Positions 8,759 through 18,096 of a DNA stretch of 64,000 bases are shown piece by piece; the first letter of the stretch is position 1, and every line of letters starts with the position of its first letter. The notes beneath the pieces were generated by a model. It made no database searches. It was not told the DNA's origin and saw nothing but the letters and a program-made list of their open reading frames with translations. The stretch is taken from contig CAVXUA010000007.1 of the NCBI GenBank assembly GCA_963764825.1, positions 1 to 64,000 of the forward strand. Reading direction: 5' to 3'. Made by a program: the position numbers and the translations under genes. The DNA is from JAZGGS01 sp963764825. Lineage in GTDB: Bacteria > Bacteroidota > Ignavibacteria > Ignavibacteriales > Ignavibacteriaceae.

Positions 8759-11422
8759 TCACAGCCAATATGTAATCTTCAACATAAAAATATTATCTGG
8801 TTCAATATTAAAAAGATGCCTCATTGACTGACCAAAGTAGAATTCTCCGGTTGATCCCAAGTTTTCCCTGCTCTGAGTCCAAACAAGATAGATTGTTGAT
8901 CCGGGCATATATTCCCATCTTAATACCGCATTACCTCTAAGAGATATATAATTAAAATCGGGATTTCGTATTGTCATCCCATTATCTGAGCTTCCTCCAT
9001 CAGAATCAAGAAAATAATTTGTCTCTCCTGTTGATGAAATAGTCTGCTCCAATGTTGTCCCATTGACACCATACCTATCAAATTCAAAAGTCTTTGGTTT
9101 TGATAATGATTTAAAGTCACTGTATTTTCCGGACGCGATTAGTGGTTGAACATAAACCTGGAAGCTTAAATTTGGACTTATAATCCAATCTACACGTATA
9201 TCAGCGGCAAACATTGTCTGATCGAAAGAGGCGAAAACATACCTTTTGCCATAAGTTTTAGTAGCCTCTGGATCAGCGTAAACACCTATCCATTGAGCTT
9301 GATAATTATCCTTGGAAAATTCCGGGCCGACGGAAAGTGTTAGTGTAGGTATTACCTTAAATTCAAAATTTGTGAAGATCGAATAAGATTCAACAGCAGT
9401 ACCATTCCGAATACTACCCCCAACATTAAGCACCCACCACTTACGAAAATCTGTGTTAAGGTTTAAATTTAGTGTACGTCCAATTGGATTGAGGGTCAGT
9501 GGTCCACCACGAGTTAGTCTTGCATTAAGAGTTTCTGGGTTATAAGTAAAGTTAAAATTACCTCCGTAAAAACTTGGGAGGGTCATATAGCCCCCTACCC
9601 GAAATCCTTGAGCTGTTTTGTTTCCTCCGAAATCATAACTAAGAAAAGTAGCTGTACTAATTCCCGTATTCTGATAAAAATCTGTTGGTTCATTCCATCT
9701 ATAACTTGCAAAGAAATGTGCATTCATTTTATCGCTATACGAACCAAAGCCCAGATCATTAACTTCAAATTTAGGACTCATAAAAGCTAGTGCTGTATTA
9801 AAAGTAAACCTACCACGATTTTTATTAAGAGTTAACCTCCCCCCATAACCGGTTAAAGTAGTCGCAGAACTATCAATGTTAATGTGAGTTACATCTGGGC
9901 GCTGGAAATAATGCCGTGAATTTTTTTGAAGTTCGATCATTTGGTTTTTGTTTCCACTAACACGCGAAACCCCGGCCCAACCTGTGAGTACGTATGTTCT
10001 TTCGTTGTCTAAAAAAGCCCAACCATCAGTAGCTACAACAATCGCATCTTTATTGATTGAGTTTCTGAGTGTTGGGTCATTAAAAAAACGATTTGTAAAT
10101 GTTGAAAGAAATCCCAATCCCTGATGCCCCGCATTATAATCTCTCTGAGCACGTAGTACTCCGTAATACGTAAGAGGTTCCATCTCAGCTTTTGAACGTT
10201 TACCATCGATATATAGCTCGGCATATTCCCGCTGCGTTATCGCGTGCACCATTCCTATTTTCCAATCCTTCGATATTCGTCCAGAAATTTTTCCAGCACC
10301 AAGAATATGAGTTCCATTCGGTATATCTGCATAATCATAATTCGATAAACTACCCTGGGGTGCGCGTCCAATTCTTCGACTATAAAAAATACTTGGTTCC
10401 GACCAATCAAAGGAAACATTATTGTTTGATCCACCCCGGCCGAAACGGAAAATGCTTATTCCCTCTGTAAAGAATGGACGTTTTTCCTGGAAGGTATATT
10501 CTACATCAGTTAAATTAACAATAGCAGGATCGACCTCAACCTGTCCAAAATCCGGATTGATAGTGCCATCAAAAGTAAGACTATTCCCAAGACCTGCTTT
10601 TAGATCAAGACCGGCTCCAGCCAGAAATTGCTGTACTGAGTTAAACGGATTGCTGGGATCATTTCCCACGTTTGACGTTTTACCAGTAACATAAGGCAAC
10701 AGTTCAAAACGAGGTGACGGAGAAATTCCTTCAATCCCAATTAGAGCCGGAAACCTAGAAGCAAATCCACTTTCGTTGCGAGGAGTATATGCAATCATAT
10801 CAGTTTCAACTCTACGACTAATAAATCGCTCAACATTAATTCCCCATTCCTGTGAATCGCCCTCCTTAAATCTAAGCTGTGAGTAAGGGATTTTCATTTC
10901 AACAGACCAACCTTCGGAGTTGATTTTTGAAACTCCCTCCCAAACTGCATCCCACGAAATATCTGTGAATTTGGTATCATTTTCCAAGACTCCATCGGCA
11001 AGTGTTCCAGCTGCGGAGACATAGAAAAAATATCCATTTCTTTTATCCCTATAAGAATCTAGGTAAAGAACACATCCATCAGATGGGTCACCCCAAACAA
11101 AATCTCTACGTACTAGGCGTGCCATTATGGAATCGGGACTAGTATCATAAAACATTCCGGCAAAATAGATTGCCTCATCATCATAAGCTACCCAAATTTC
11201 ACTTTTCTGCGTTGGATGCTTACCTTGCTCAGGATCTTGCTGTAACAGTTTTGAAAATCCTGTTCTCTGCCATACTTTCTCAGATAAAATTCCATCTATA
11301 ATGATATTATTTGTTGTCTTGATTGCAACAATTTTTATTGATGAGGTATTTCCCTGTTCTGGTATTACTTGCTGAAATCCTATAAGTAATAAACAAATCA
11401 AGTATGCAGTACTTTTAATCAT
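8759..11422 (-). CDS. DUF5916 outer-membrane protein with N-terminal CBM9-like domain
   Basis: An 887-residue protein. Signal peptide residues 1-22 precede a CBM9-like beta-sandwich (about 30-220: IDGILSEKVWQRTGF, YDDEAIYFAGMFYD, GCVLYLDSYRDKRNGYFF, WSVEMKIPYSQLRF). The rest matches DUF5916, which ends in amphipathic beta strands and a terminal aromatic residue pair (KITYWL), as in outer-membrane beta barrels. The substrate is unknown, although such proteins are often annotated as carbohydrate-binding. The start is 78 bp downstream of the thioredoxin-like gene at 11500-11832 with no obvious promoter between, so both may be expressed from the sigma-54 promoter at 11879-11895. Confidence 0.8.
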   Translation of the reverse strand: MIKSTAYLICLLLIGFQQVIPEQGNTSSIKIVAIKTTNNIIIDGILSEKVWQRTGFSKLLQQDPEQGKHPTQKSEIWVAYDDEAIYFAGMFYDTSPDSIMARLVRRDFVWGDPSDGCVLYLDSYRDKRNGYFFYVSAAGTLADGVLENDTKFTDISWDAVWEGVSKINSEGWSVEMKIPYSQLRFKEGDSQEWGINVERFISRRVETDMIAYTPRNESGFASRFPALIGIEGISPSPRFELLPYVTGKTSNVGNDPSNPFNSVQQFLAGAGLDLKAGLGNSLTFDGTINPDFGQVEVDPAIVNLTDVEYTFQEKRPFFTEGISIFRFGRGGSNNNVSFDWSEPSIFYSRRIGRAPQGSLSNYDYADIPNGTHILGAGKISGRISKDWKIGMVHAITQREYAELYIDGKRSKAEMEPLTYYGVLRAQRDYNAGHQGLGFLSTFTNRFFNDPTLRNSINKDAIVVATDGWAFLDNERTYVLTGWAGVSRVSGNKNQMIELQKNSRHYFQRPDVTHINIDSSATTLTGYGGRLTLNKNRGRFTFNTALAFMSPKFEVNDLGFGSYSDKMNAHFFASYRWNEPTDFYQNTGISTATFLSYDFGGNKTAQGFRVGGYMTLPSFYGGNFNFTYNPETLNARLTRGGPLTLNPIGRTLNLNLNTDFRKWWVLNVGGSIRNGTAVESYSIFTNFEFKVIPTLTLSVGPEFSKDNYQAQWIGVYADPEATKTYGKRYVFASFDQTMFAADIRVDWIISPNLSFQVYVQPLIASGKYSDFKSLSKPKTFEFDRYGVNGTTLEQTISSTGETNYFLDSDGGSSDNGMTIRNPDFNYISLRGNAVLRWEYMPGSTIYLVWTQSRENLGSTGEFYFGQSMRHLFNIEPDNIFMLKITYWL

Positions 11423-11499
11423 TGTAAAATCCTTTTAAATTTTATTATTATTTCATTTATTAGTGAAGAGCTATATATCTTATTATCAGTCTAAATTTT

Positions 11500-11832
11500 T
11501 TAGCAGTTTAGTAATTCCAGTACAAGATTTTTTAAGTTCCCCCTTGAAATAGTTCCATCTATCCTATTTAAAACCTTTCCTTCTTTTATTAATAGTATAA
11601 CGGGAATACTGTTTACATTATTCTTATATAAAAATTCTCTATGAGAATCATAGTCCATTCTCACTATCTTAATCTTGCTGTTAAATTCATCTTCTATCTT
11701 TTTAATAACCGGAGCAATTATATGGGATCCCCCACACCAATTAGCTCTTACTTCTAATAGCATCAGTTCATTGTTTTTCAATAATTCTAATAGAGAATTT
11801 TCTCTAGGATTGCTACTAATTATCTTATTCAT
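11500..11832 (-). CDS. Thioredoxin-fold protein with single-Cys active site (WCGGSH)
   Basis: A 110-residue paralog of the protein at 4402-4743. It has strand LMLLEVRANW, active site W-C-G-G-S-H (first Cys kept, second replaced by Ser, then His), helix APVIKKIEDEF, strand KIVRMDYDS, cis-proline segment SIPVILLIKEGK and a C-terminal helix. A single Cys could support mixed disulfides or persulfides but not standard two-Cys chemistry. A GAGG sequence lies 8 bases before the ATG. Upstream are a sigma-54-type promoter and a paired UAS, both near-copies of those before the other paralog; downstream is the DUF5916 outer-membrane gene. Confidence 0.8.
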   Translation of the reverse strand: MNKIISSNPRENSLLELLKNNELMLLEVRANWCGGSHIIAPVIKKIEDEFNSKIKIVRMDYDSHREFLYKNNVNSIPVILLIKEGKVLNRIDGTISRGNLKNLVLELLNC

Positions 11833-11878
11833 TTATAAATCCTCGTTATAGTTATCAAACTCTAAATTCCATCTAGTA

Positions 11879-11895
11879 ATACAAATGGTTTGCCA
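11879..11895 (-). promoter_or_regulatory. Predicted sigma-54 (-24/-12) promoter of the second thioredoxin-like gene
   Basis: The minus strand reads TGGCAAACCATTTGTAT, which differs from the element at 4792-4808 in only a few spacer bases. The GG and GT dinucleotides sit at RpoN spacing. The expected start site would give a leader of about 36 bases to the ATG at 11832, close to the 38 bases inferred for the paralog. Confidence 0.7.
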
Positions 11896-11990
11896 GTAAG
11901 ATCAGGTTATACTGAAAGGTGCTATCAGATTACAAGCGGCAGTTTGATTTGATGAGTGTTTGGTCAGTATCAAAAAGTAAGCACGAAAAA

Positions 11991-12024
11991 TGCCAATATA
12001 TTGGTAATTGTCAATATGTTGGCA
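11991..12024. promoter_or_regulatory. Paired inverted-repeat upstream activator sequence (UAS 2)
   Basis: TGCCAATATATTGGTA (11991-12006), AT, then TGTCAATATGTTGGCA (12009-12024). It has the same 16+2+16 arrangement, arm sequences and A/T spacer as the site at 4908-4941. It lies 96 bp from the -24 element, against 100 bp for the other copy. The rest of the 11833-12271 intergenic stretch holds the promoter above and the tRNA relic below. Confidence 0.75.
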
Positions 12025-12162
12025 AAAATATTGTTCTATGATTATGCTACGATCAATGCCTTCTTATCTACGAAGGAAATATTTTTATATCCATAAGTAA
12101 GGTTGTGGAGTTAAAGTTGTGAGGATATTAAGGAATATTAATTGGGCTTAGAGTTATTTTTA

Positions 12163-12201
12163 GGACTCGAACCGCCGACCGATTGATTGTCAATCAGTTG
12201 C
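12163..12201 (-). pseudogene. tRNA 3'-half relic (anticodon arm plus T arm)
   Basis: The minus strand reads CTGATTGACAATCA, GGTCGGC and GGTTCGAGTCC in order. That is an anticodon-arm-like hairpin (loop TTGACAA, which would give anticodon GAC), a variable region and the 5' side and loop of a T arm, but neither the D arm nor the acceptor stem is present. The 19-bp core ggactcgaaccgccgaccg (12163-12181) recurs exactly at 63641-63659 in the tRNA-Thr-like relic. It is probably a leftover of an integration event at a tRNA gene. Confidence 0.5.
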
Positions 12202-12271
12202 AAGTTATGTATGATCAGTCGGTTTATTTCCACTTCAAATATAATTACGACTTATTCTCCTGGAAGTACAC

Positions 12272-13839
12272 CTAATGTGACAAACTCTTCTCAATTTCCT
12301 TTGATGTTTTTGTTATAGATAATCCACCAAGAGCAGTGCAGCATAACGTGGATGGTAGAGTTTCTCCAACTTCATTCATTGTATTAATTACTTCATCCAA
12401 GGGGATTACAGGGTCAAACATCGATAAAGACATATTCGCACAACAGAAAGCATTACTCGCTGCCATAATATTTTTACCAAGACAAGGTACCTCGACCCTA
12501 TTTGCTACTGGATCGCAAATTAATCCAAGCATATTTTGAATCGCCATTGAAGCTGCCGATGTAGCCTGTTCCGCTGTTCCATCCATCATAGAAATAAGTG
12601 CGGCAGCAGTCATCCCTGATGCAGAACCACCTTCTGCCTGACATCCACCTACTTCAGCAGCAAATGTAGAATCTGCTGCAATAAAAACACCGATCATTCC
12701 CGCTGCAAGCATTGCCCTTGTAATATCATCATCTGAAAGATTCATTTCATTTGCTATTGCAACACAAGTACCCGGCAAGGTAGCACAAGCACCAGCTGTT
12801 GGCGCCGCAACTATTATTCCCATAGAACTTTTTATTTCCATCATAGCTGTTACGTACGGAATAATAGTGTTCAAGATTCCACCATTTAATAACTTATTCT
12901 TATTGTTCATCTCAATAAATTTACCTGATTGATATCCTAGAATGCGATCTTCATACTCAGTACCCATCAATCCTTCTTTAATGGATTTTTTTATTATCTG
13001 AACAATCTCTTTCATTTTATTAAATACTTCCTCTTCGCTGATATTCCCACGCTTTGATTCATAATACTGAGCAAGTTTCCACAAAGACCAATTTTTATCT
13101 TGGTTGAATTTGTTCATCTCCTCACAAGTAATGAAAGGAACATTTGTGTCTTTGGTTGAAAGAATTGGCAGCACTGGATTTATTTCTTTAATATCCATCA
13201 CACTTGCGTTTTTTAGAAGTTCATTCTTTAGAGAATCATCTAAAAATTTTTGTGATTTGATTTCCACCATTTCAAAATCGTTTCCTTTATGGAATAAAAT
13301 ATCATCAACCGGTAACTTAATTGATAACTCATCTTGAATCTTCAGACCATCTTTTTTTAGATAAATAATTGATTCGAAAAAGTCTCCATTCATTGATATA
13401 GGTATTCCATCAATTTCAATAATATCTATCATCCCCCCACCTGTTGAAATGGCAATTATCTGATGTTGGTAAAACTGATTGGTTAAAGTTAACTTGTATG
13501 TGTTTGGATGAATGGCACCAATTTGATGAATCTTTACATCCAATTTGATACCTGCATCTACTAAGGGCGAATTCGGAGTTTGTTAGTCTCTCATCATCAG
13601 CATTCATAACCAAGTAAACCACCAAATAATCCCATATCTGATCCCTGACTCTTATGGGTAGTAGCTAAAGAACCATTCGTATCAAACTCAACAAGAACTT
13701 GCTGTATATTTTTCTTCATCACATCTCTTGCAATTTTCCCAATTCTTAATGCAGCAGCACAATGTGAGCTTGATGGTCCACGCATTATCGGACCAATAAC
13801 ATCATTTAATATGCTGGGAGGAACAAACTTTAAATTCAT
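12272..13839 (-). CDS. sdaA: L-serine dehydratase, iron-sulfur type, single chain (frameshifted)
   Basis: Converts L-serine to pyruvate and ammonia using an oxygen-sensitive [4Fe-4S] cluster. Assembled across frames the protein is about 522 residues, the normal length for single-chain SdaA. The N-terminal beta domain has IGPIMRGPSSSHCAAALRIG and GSLATTHKSQGSDMGLFGG. The C-terminal alpha domain has MGIIVAAPTAGACATLPG, EVGGCQAEGGSASGM, LICDPVANRVEVPCLGKN and the C-terminal CCTALGG. The frame breaks twice close together, near 13615 (after GLLGYE) and 13565 (before VDAGIKLD); the catalytic domain from 13543 down is intact. Two indels within 60 bp in an otherwise well-preserved gene look like sequence error as much as decay. 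Confidence 0.85.
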
Positions 13840-14134
13840 CCATTATATTTTCTTCTGAAATTTCTAAGAATAACTATTGAATTAACTCTCACTAATAATC
13901 TTAATTATCACATATTAGCAAGCTACGTATTTTACAAATTAATTTAATAGCTGCCGATTGTCCATCGGTCGGTTTCCTGAATTAATAATTAAATTAAAAT
14001 CATATCCTTCTGAATGTTCACCGAAATGATCACTGGCGGACTACTGACAACAAGTCAAAAGGTATTCTTTGAATACTAACAACAAATCAAATTTTTAACG
14101 TGAGTTCATACAAAAGTACTTACTAATAAAATAT

Positions 14135-14169
14135 AAAAAACCCTCGCCTATGTTATTGAGCAGGGGTTT
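14135..14169. repeat. Degenerate hairpin, copy shared with 22482-22516
   Basis: This element reads AAAAAACCCTCGCC, TATGTTATTGAG, CAGGGGTTT. Its right arm GCAGGGG is perfect against the left arm CCCCTGC of the second copy at 22482, while its own left arm has changed to CCCTCGC. Both copies keep the loop CTATGTTATT. An ancestral rho-independent terminator-like hairpin is the simplest explanation. Confidence 0.5.
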
Positions 14170-14464
14170 GGGGAAAAGAATTAAGTTGTAGGAATTAGTA
14201 AGAATGATATACAATATCTACCAAATGGAGGATTACATTCGATTGAGAAGGCAATAATACAAAGGATTCGAAAGTATTATGATTCTTGTACCAATTTTTT
14301 AAATTAAAAAAGCGGTTCTCTTTCTGTACCTAAAACATAAAAAGCCATCATAAGACAAGAATAAGAAATATTTAGATTATTCTCACAATTCGAATATAAT
14401 TTGTTATCTGGGGGTAACAATTATTTTTTATTCAATCCTTTCATTTACTTTCTTTTATGATATT

Positions 14465-14486
14465 TTGTTACTACCTTGTTACTCAC
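14465..14486 (-). repeat. Paired 11-bp repeats upstream of integrase (possible arm-type sites)
   Basis: On the plus strand TTGTTACTACC and TTGTTACTCAC follow each other with an 11-bp period, directly before the integrase gene. On the minus strand this is AGTAACA repeated. The same AGTAACA pair with the same period occurs in opposite orientation at 22706-22727 and, degenerate, at 63429-63450. One helical turn spacing next to a tyrosine recombinase gene suggests arm-type binding sites. Confidence 0.45.
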
Positions 14487-14502
14487 TTTTATAAGGCTAG
14501 CA

Positions 14503-15573
14503 ATGAGTGTTACACTAAGATCAAAGAAACTGAAAGATGGTGGTGAGTCTCTTTACCTGGATATTAATTATAAAGGGAAAAGAAGTTATGAATTTTTAGC
14601 TATGAAGATTAAAAAAAATGATCGTGATAAAAAGCAGAAAAAGGAACTGGCCGAAAAGATCAGATCGCAGAGAGACTTAGAAACACACGCCAATGCTTAT
14701 GGCTTACCGAATATCTATAATGGCAAAGAAGACTTCTTAAAATTCTATGAAGATAATTGCAAAGACGGTGCTTATAAGTCTTCCTTTGAGAAGTTTAAAG
14801 AATTTAGTGAAAACAAGTTAATGGCCGGAATATTGCCATATAATAAAATTGATGAAAAGTACTGTGAAGACTATAGAGATTGGCTCTTAACAAAGATCGG
14901 GCATAATACAGCTTGGGTTTATATATACAAGCTAAAAGCTGTTTTTAATAAAGCAGTAAAACAAAAAATAATACATTCCAGCCCGGTAAAGTTTGTGAGT
15001 ATTAGCGTTCAGGAAACTGAAAAAATATATCTCACAATTGATGAGGTTAATAAATTATATAATACAGACTACGATAAGTTCGATATTAGAAGAGCTTTCT
15101 TATTTTCCTGCTATACTGGGTTAAGATTATCAGATGTAAAGGCATTAACTTGGGGACAAATAAGAGATGGTAAACTATTCTTCATACAAAAGAAAACAAA
15201 GGGGGGCAGAATATTTACCTCTTAACGAAACAGCAATAGAGATGCTTGATTCAGGATTCGAAAATAATATATATACCGTTACCTGAGATGAGGGTATTTA
15301 AGCTGTTAAGTAAGAGTGAGGATATAGGTCTCACACTTGCGTAAGTGGGCTAGGAAGGCAGAAATTAATAAATACATTACATTTCATACGGCTAGACATA
15401 CTTTTGCTACTATGTTACTTACATGCGATATAGACTTATATACTGTTAGTAAGATGTTAGGACACAAAAACATAAACACAACACAGGTTTATGCTAAAAT
15501 TGTAGATCATAAAAAAGATGAAGCTGTACAAAAACTTCCTAAAGCTAGAAAAGATAAAGCAAATTCATTGTAG
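14503..15573 (+). pseudogene. Tyrosine-type site-specific integrase, broken by three frameshifts
   Basis: The protein would be about 355 residues. The start MSVTLRSKKLKDGGESLYLD (ATG 14503, AAGG upstream) matches the arm-binding domain of Bacteroidetes integrases; a SAM-like core-binding domain follows (FEKFKEFSENKL ... KLKAVFNKAVKQKII). The catalytic domain keeps the first Arg (TGLRLSD), HTARHTFATM (H-x-x-R), GHKNINTTQVYAK with the Tyr nucleophile, and a basic tail. The frame shifts at the G6 run 15201-15206, near 15280 and near 15340, so the region between the first Arg and the HxxR box is spread over three frames. All catalytic residues remain, so repair of three indels would restore a full enzyme. 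Confidence 0.85.
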
Positions 15574-15683
15574 ATCAATATGAAATGAATAGTGAACTAT
15601 ATATAAACGATATAAAATTTTAATAGAAATCATATATAAATCACTATAATATTAGTTTAACATTAAACTATTGCTAGTTAAAT

Positions 15684-15956
15684 ATGATTAAAAATGATAT
15701 AAAACTTAATGCGGAATTCAATGAATGGAATCAACCTAATCTTGTAATCCAAATTAAAAAAGAGTTTCGAGCTTTTGCTAGATCCTCCAAAAAGGGCAAA
15801 GACTTTATTAAAAAAATTGATTTTATTGGTTGGGAAAGATTAATCGATATATGCAATATCGAAATTCAAAATTTAGTGATTTCATTTGAAATCCCCACTT
15901 CATTTCATAAAGAAAGATGGCTAATAACTTTTTATGAAATCGAACTACTAAATTGA
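15684..15956 (+). CDS. Hypothetical protein of the integrative element
   Basis: A 90-residue soluble protein with no family I recognise. It is basic in the middle (FRAFARSSKKGKDFIKK) and ends in a hydrophobic/aromatic stretch (ERWLITFYEIELLN). No signal peptide or membrane segment is seen. It lies between the integrase and the excisionase/replication genes on the same strand, and its stop overlaps the possible start of the next frame, so it is likely an accessory gene of the element. Confidence 0.45.
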   Translation: MIKNDIKLNAEFNEWNQPNLVIQIKKEFRAFARSSKKGKDFIKKIDFIGWERLIDICNIEIQNLVISFEIPTSFHKERWLITFYEIELLN

Positions 15957-16430
15957 TAAAGAATTATTTGTTTTATAAACTCTTAGTTGAGATGGAAAAG
16001 CTAGAAGAAAAACAAAATATTCAAATAACAAAGGCGTTTAAGAAAATTACAAATAAAGCAGAATTAGATATTAAAGAAACCGTTGAACTTTTTAAGTTTG
16101 CGACAAAATTCTCCGAGTTTTAAATGGGTCAAAGATTCTGATACAAAGCAACGGTTAATAGATGAGCTGAAAAAGAAATATTCGAAACCATACAGTAAAA
16201 AACCTCACAAAACTAATGAAAAATTTTACCGAGAAATATATAAGAAAAATGATGAGTATATAAGAAGAGATGGTGAGGGCAATTATAGAAAAGCAGTTTG
16301 GAACGTAAAAATGATCTCTGAATCTGAACTCGAAAATGTTTACAAATCATTTAACAAGTTTAAGAACAAAAACAAAATTCTCACCCTCGAAGAGTATGAA
16401 AAATTTCTATCTACTATTGACAGTAGATAA
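15953..16430 (+). CDS. Hypothetical element protein, probably one gene split by a frameshift
   Basis: Two frames adjoin. The first, from TTG 15953 (or ATG 15992, MEKLEEKQNIQITKAFKKIT), ends at TAA 16121 with KFATKFSEF. The second continues in another frame as KWVKDSDTKQRLIDELKKKY and runs to 16430. The second has no ATG near its 5' end, and the junction (gagttttaaatgg) is a T/A run, so one indel would join them into about 158 residues. The product is highly charged and helical (KKYSKPYSKKPHKTNEKFY, later EEYEKFLSTIDSR). I do not recognise the family. Confidence 0.45.
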
Positions 16431-16506
16431 ATTATCGCCTTCCCCTTAGACGACATTTCATAAAATATATTGGTTCCAGTAATCACAATAAAAACAGGAA
16501 CCAAAA

Positions 16507-16803
16507 ATGAAATACCTAAACATCAACAAAATTTATGAACTGCTTACTGAAATTAAGCAACTCATAAACCATCAGAGCCTAGAGCTGTTAGATTTAAATC
16601 AAGCTGCAGAATATCTAAAGCTGAAGCCCTCCTATATTTATTCATTAATTCACCAAAAGAAAATTCCATACCATAAACCACTTGGGAAGCGTGTTTATTT
16701 CAATAAACTTGAATTAAATAAGTGGATTACAAAAGCAAAAATTAAGAGTGTTGAGGAGGTAGAAGAAGAATACAACAAACAAAAAGAAACAGAGGTTAAA
16801 TGA
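16507..16803 (+). CDS. Excisionase-like helix-turn-helix protein
   Basis: A 98-residue DNA-binding protein. Residues about 30-75 (LLDLNQAAEYLKLKPSYIYS, then LIHQKKIPYHKPLGKRVYF, NKLELNKWI) form the HTH_17/MerR-like winged helix of Xis/excisionase-family proteins, including the KIPYHKP ... RVYF wing. The N-terminal 30 residues are helical and the C-terminus is acidic/lysine-rich (KSVEEVEEEYNKQKETEVK). It probably directs integrase toward excision or controls element genes. It starts about 37 bp upstream of the Rep gene on the same strand; the preceding AGGAACCAAAAATG gives a usable ribosome binding site. Confidence 0.75.
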   Translation: MKYLNINKIYELLTEIKQLINHQSLELLDLNQAAEYLKLKPSYIYSLIHQKKIPYHKPLGKRVYFNKLELNKWITKAKIKSVEEVEEEYNKQKETEVK

Positions 16804-16839
16804 AGTTCCCTTGACAAGTAAGAAAGTTGTGGTGCAAAA

Positions 16840-17829
16840 ATGCAGAACGATGACACAGTACTTCAGGTCAAGAGGCACTTTAAGAAGATACTTTCTCAAA
16901 AGATAGCTTTTATGATAAGGGATTATGTAGAAGAATTTCATCCGGAAGATAAAATGATGCTAAAAAATATGATAAGACAAATTAAGTGTTCGAGCAATCT
17001 TCAGGTTTATGATAATGGGGTTGTTAGATCATATTTTTGTGGTCAGAAGACCTGTCTGGTGTGTAACTCAATAAAATCTTCAAAATTTTTTAGTAAGTAC
17101 CTGCCCTATATTGAAAAAAAGCCCTATAAATATCATATGGTTTTGAGTATTAAAAATCCAGATGAAATAGAGCTTAAAATGTCGCTGGATAGTATGTTTA
17201 AATTTTTTAATCAGTCTTCTATTAAAAGGAATAAGGAATATAAGTGTTTAAACGACAGCGTGATATTAATAAGAAGCTTTGAGACCACGTTTAATAAACA
17301 CGCTAATACATATAACAATCATTTTCATTGTCTATTAGCTGGTGAAAATGAAAACGATGTAATAATATATGGTGAAATTCTAAGAGATTACTGGCTTAAG
17401 TATTTTGGAAAATTGGCAGACAGAAAGGCTCAGTATTTAAAACCTCAAGAAAAATCAATATTAGAAAATTTCAAGTATTTATTTAAAGTGAAGGATATAA
17501 AAAAGAGCGTAATACCAATGGCTTATAACATATTAAAAGCAACAAAGGGAAGAAATTTATTTCTTGCAAAGAACATTAAGAGAGACAGCATAAAAAAGGG
17601 TTTGGATGATCAAATAATAAATGATATAAAAGACGCAAATATAATTCAAAGATTCAACTATCATAGTAAAGCAAAAAATTGGATTGATATTAAAACAGGT
17701 GAAGTATTTATAACTGATGAAAAAATTAAAAAATATCCAGAAGAAATTCACTTAACAAAAAATTATCGTGAACTACAAAAATTCTTCAAAGACAATTCAA
17801 TCAAACTTCCTCATTTAATTCCCACTTAA
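16840..17829 (+). CDS. Rolling-circle replication initiator (HUH endonuclease, Rep_1-like)
   Basis: A 329-residue protein. A Cys pair region near residues 70-85 (FCGQKTCLVCNS) resembles the N-terminal zinc-binding motif of Rep_1 proteins, followed by strand HMVLSIKN (motif 1). The HUH metal-binding motif is NNHFHCLLAG (H-F-H, about residues 162-168). A candidate catalytic Tyr lies about 45 residues later in ENFKYLFKV (motif 3, YxxK-like). Such proteins nick a double-strand origin and are found on small plasmids and integrative mobilizable elements. With integrase and excisionase next to it, an integrated element with a circular replicating form is likely. The frame is intact. Confidence 0.75.
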   Translation: MQNDDTVLQVKRHFKKILSQKIAFMIRDYVEEFHPEDKMMLKNMIRQIKCSSNLQVYDNGVVRSYFCGQKTCLVCNSIKSSKFFSKYLPYIEKKPYKYHMVLSIKNPDEIELKMSLDSMFKFFNQSSIKRNKEYKCLNDSVILIRSFETTFNKHANTYNNHFHCLLAGENENDVIIYGEILRDYWLKYFGKLADRKAQYLKPQEKSILENFKYLFKVKDIKKSVIPMAYNILKATKGRNLFLAKNIKRDSIKKGLDDQIINDIKDANIIQRFNYHSKAKNWIDIKTGEVFITDEKIKKYPEEIHLTKNYRELQKFFKDNSIKLPHLIPT

Positions 17830-17866
17830 TGTTGATGAACAATTAGTAAATGTGTAATAGTTTTAG

Positions 17867-17884
17867 TTGCTAGCCGGCAAGCAA
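17867..17884. repeat. 18-bp near-perfect palindrome after rep
   Basis: TTGCTAGCC followed directly by GGCAAGCAA: nine-base arms, one mismatch, no spacer, 37 bp after the rep stop codon. Possible roles are part of a nick origin or a regulatory operator; nothing in the sequence decides between them. Confidence 0.35.
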
Positions 17885-18096
17885 AAAATATTATTATAGT
17901 GATTAACATATTTAGTTGTTGACATTTGCAATAAAGTTTACAAGGTTTGTTTAAGGTAGTGTGCAACACAATTTTGAGGGAAATTGTTGTCTGCGTTAAT
18001 AATGTATTCTTTACTCCGTTTCGGATTCCCCCAAAGTTGGTTTGGATTATTATATCTGTTAATTCAATTTTGAAAAATTAAATGTAGGAGTGAATT

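Larger units (their letters stand above)
13840..14502. other. Intergenic region at the left border of the integrative element
   Basis: No gene is visible in this 660-bp stretch. It contains a palindrome CCGAT-TGTCC-ATCGG (13954-13968), a terminator-like hairpin relic (14135-14169), a TTGTTA/TAACAA dyad (14401-14406 with 14415-14420) and a pair of TTGTTACT repeats just before the integrase start. Confidence 0.5.

Noticed and set aside
17918..17960. TTGACA-like promoter before the T9SS pseudogene
   Set aside because: The sequence TTGACATTTGCAATAAAG lacks a convincing -10 at proper spacing, and this phylum does not use the E. coli-type consensus.
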